From JBGPFS01 sp041483455 (GTDB taxonomy: Bacteria > Chloroflexota > Limnocylindria > Limnocylindrales > CSP1-4), in assembly GCA_041483455.1 (NCBI GenBank), contig JBGPFS010000005.1, positions 1 through 32,135 of the forward strand: 32,135 bases of DNA, read 5' to 3'. Below the pieces are notes generated by a model, which searched no databases, was not told where the DNA came from, and saw only the letters and a program-made list of their open reading frames with translations. This document shows, one piece after another, positions 31,745-32,135 of the stretch. The translations under genes were made by a program, and so were the position numbers. Every line of letters begins with the position of its first letter. Position 1 is the stretch's first letter.

Positions 31745-32135
31745 CTACCAGACGTAGGCGAGGACTTCGCCGCCGAGCTCGGCCTTGCGGGCCTGCGCGC
31801 CGGTCATGATCCCCTGGCTCGTGCTGACGATGACGATGCCCAGGCCGCCGAGCACGCGCGGGATGTCGGTCTTGCGGGCATAGACCCGCAGCCCGGGCTT
31901 GCTGATCCGCTTCAGCCCGGACACGACCGGCGCCTTCCCGTCGACGTATTTGAGGGTCAGGCGGAGGAGGATCGCGGGGCCCTGGCGCTCCTCCGTCCAG
32001 TCGGCGATGAAGCCCTCGTCCTTGAGGATCCGGGCGATCTCGCGCTTCGTCCGGGACGCCGGGACGATTACCTCGGTGTGGCGTGCCCGCGACGCGTTGC
32101 GCACCCGGGTCAGCATGTCGGCGATCGGATCGGAG
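31745..32135 (-). CDS. rpsH: 30S ribosomal protein uS8, N-terminus beyond the window
   Basis: The visible frame encodes SDPIADMLTRVRNASRARH at the edge, so translation starts beyond 32135; the ATG at 32116 is an internal Met. The rest has VPASRTKREIARILKDEGFI, the VSGLKRISKPGLRVYA segment and GLGIVIVSTSQGIMTGAQARKAELGGEVLAYVW. uS8 organises the 16S central domain and in E. coli represses the spc operon. It precedes rplF by 12 bases. Confidence 0.97.
   Translation of the reverse strand, partial: SDPIADMLTRVRNASRARHTEVIVPASRTKREIARILKDEGFIADWTEERQGPAILLRLTLKYVDGKAPVVSGLKRISKPGLRVYARKTDIPRVLGGLGIVIVSTSQGIMTGAQARKAELGGEVLAYVW

Overview
This is a GC-rich (about 70 percent by eye) bacterial chromosome segment in which every convincing gene lies on the minus strand, so transcription runs from high to low coordinates. 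Gene content, gene order and the MutL-like protein with its beta-rich partner point to Chloroflexota, possibly a Limnocylindria-type lineage. That placement is inferred from remembered patterns, not from a search. No rRNA, tRNA, CRISPR array, insertion sequence, integrase or prophage gene was seen, and no gap between genes exceeds about 110 bases.

Layout in transcription order. (1) 32135 to 21508 holds the lower spc operon and the alpha operon: rpsH (cut by the window edge), rplF, rplR, rpsE, rpmD, rplO, secY, adk, map, infA, rpmJ, rpsM, rpsK, rpsD, rpoA, rplQ, truA, rplM and rpsI. An internal promoter with a leader hairpin lies before infA. uL15 (rplO) carries an unusual repetitive tail, and rpmJ starts with TTG. 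(2) 21452 to 20941 is an argF remnant whose carbamoyl-phosphate-binding half is missing. (3) 20852 to 19866 encodes a TPR protein. (4) 19821 to 10690 is a cell-envelope operon: cdaA, ybbR (cdaR), glmM, glmS, acpS (frameshifted), nnrD, alr, a macro-domain gene and a small unknown gene. (5) 10585 to 7950 is a two-gene unit: a MutL/GlmL-like ASKHA protein and a beta-rich partner of unknown function. (6) 7845 to 2668 holds tsaE, tsaB, rimI, tsaD, rsmA, ispE and ridA, seven genes joined by six four-base stop/start overlaps. (7) 2619 to 1 holds glmU and a CNNM/CorC-type CBS transporter gene cut by the window edge.

How the genes work together. CdaA makes c-di-AMP next to its regulator YbbR and to GlmM. 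GlmS, GlmM and GlmU together make UDP-GlcNAc, and Alr makes D-alanine, so units 4 and 7 feed peptidoglycan synthesis. TsaE, TsaB and TsaD form the tRNA t6A machinery, and RsmA, TruA and the ribosomal genes extend the translation theme. NnrD repairs hydrated NAD(P)H and AcpS activates acyl carrier protein.

Most of the window is conserved housekeeping DNA and I see no clear new system. Items that merit a second look are the uL15 tail, the MutL-like pair, the internally deleted argF, the one-base frameshift in acpS, several promoters whose -10 element sits almost on the start codon, and the low-complexity insert in alanine racemase.
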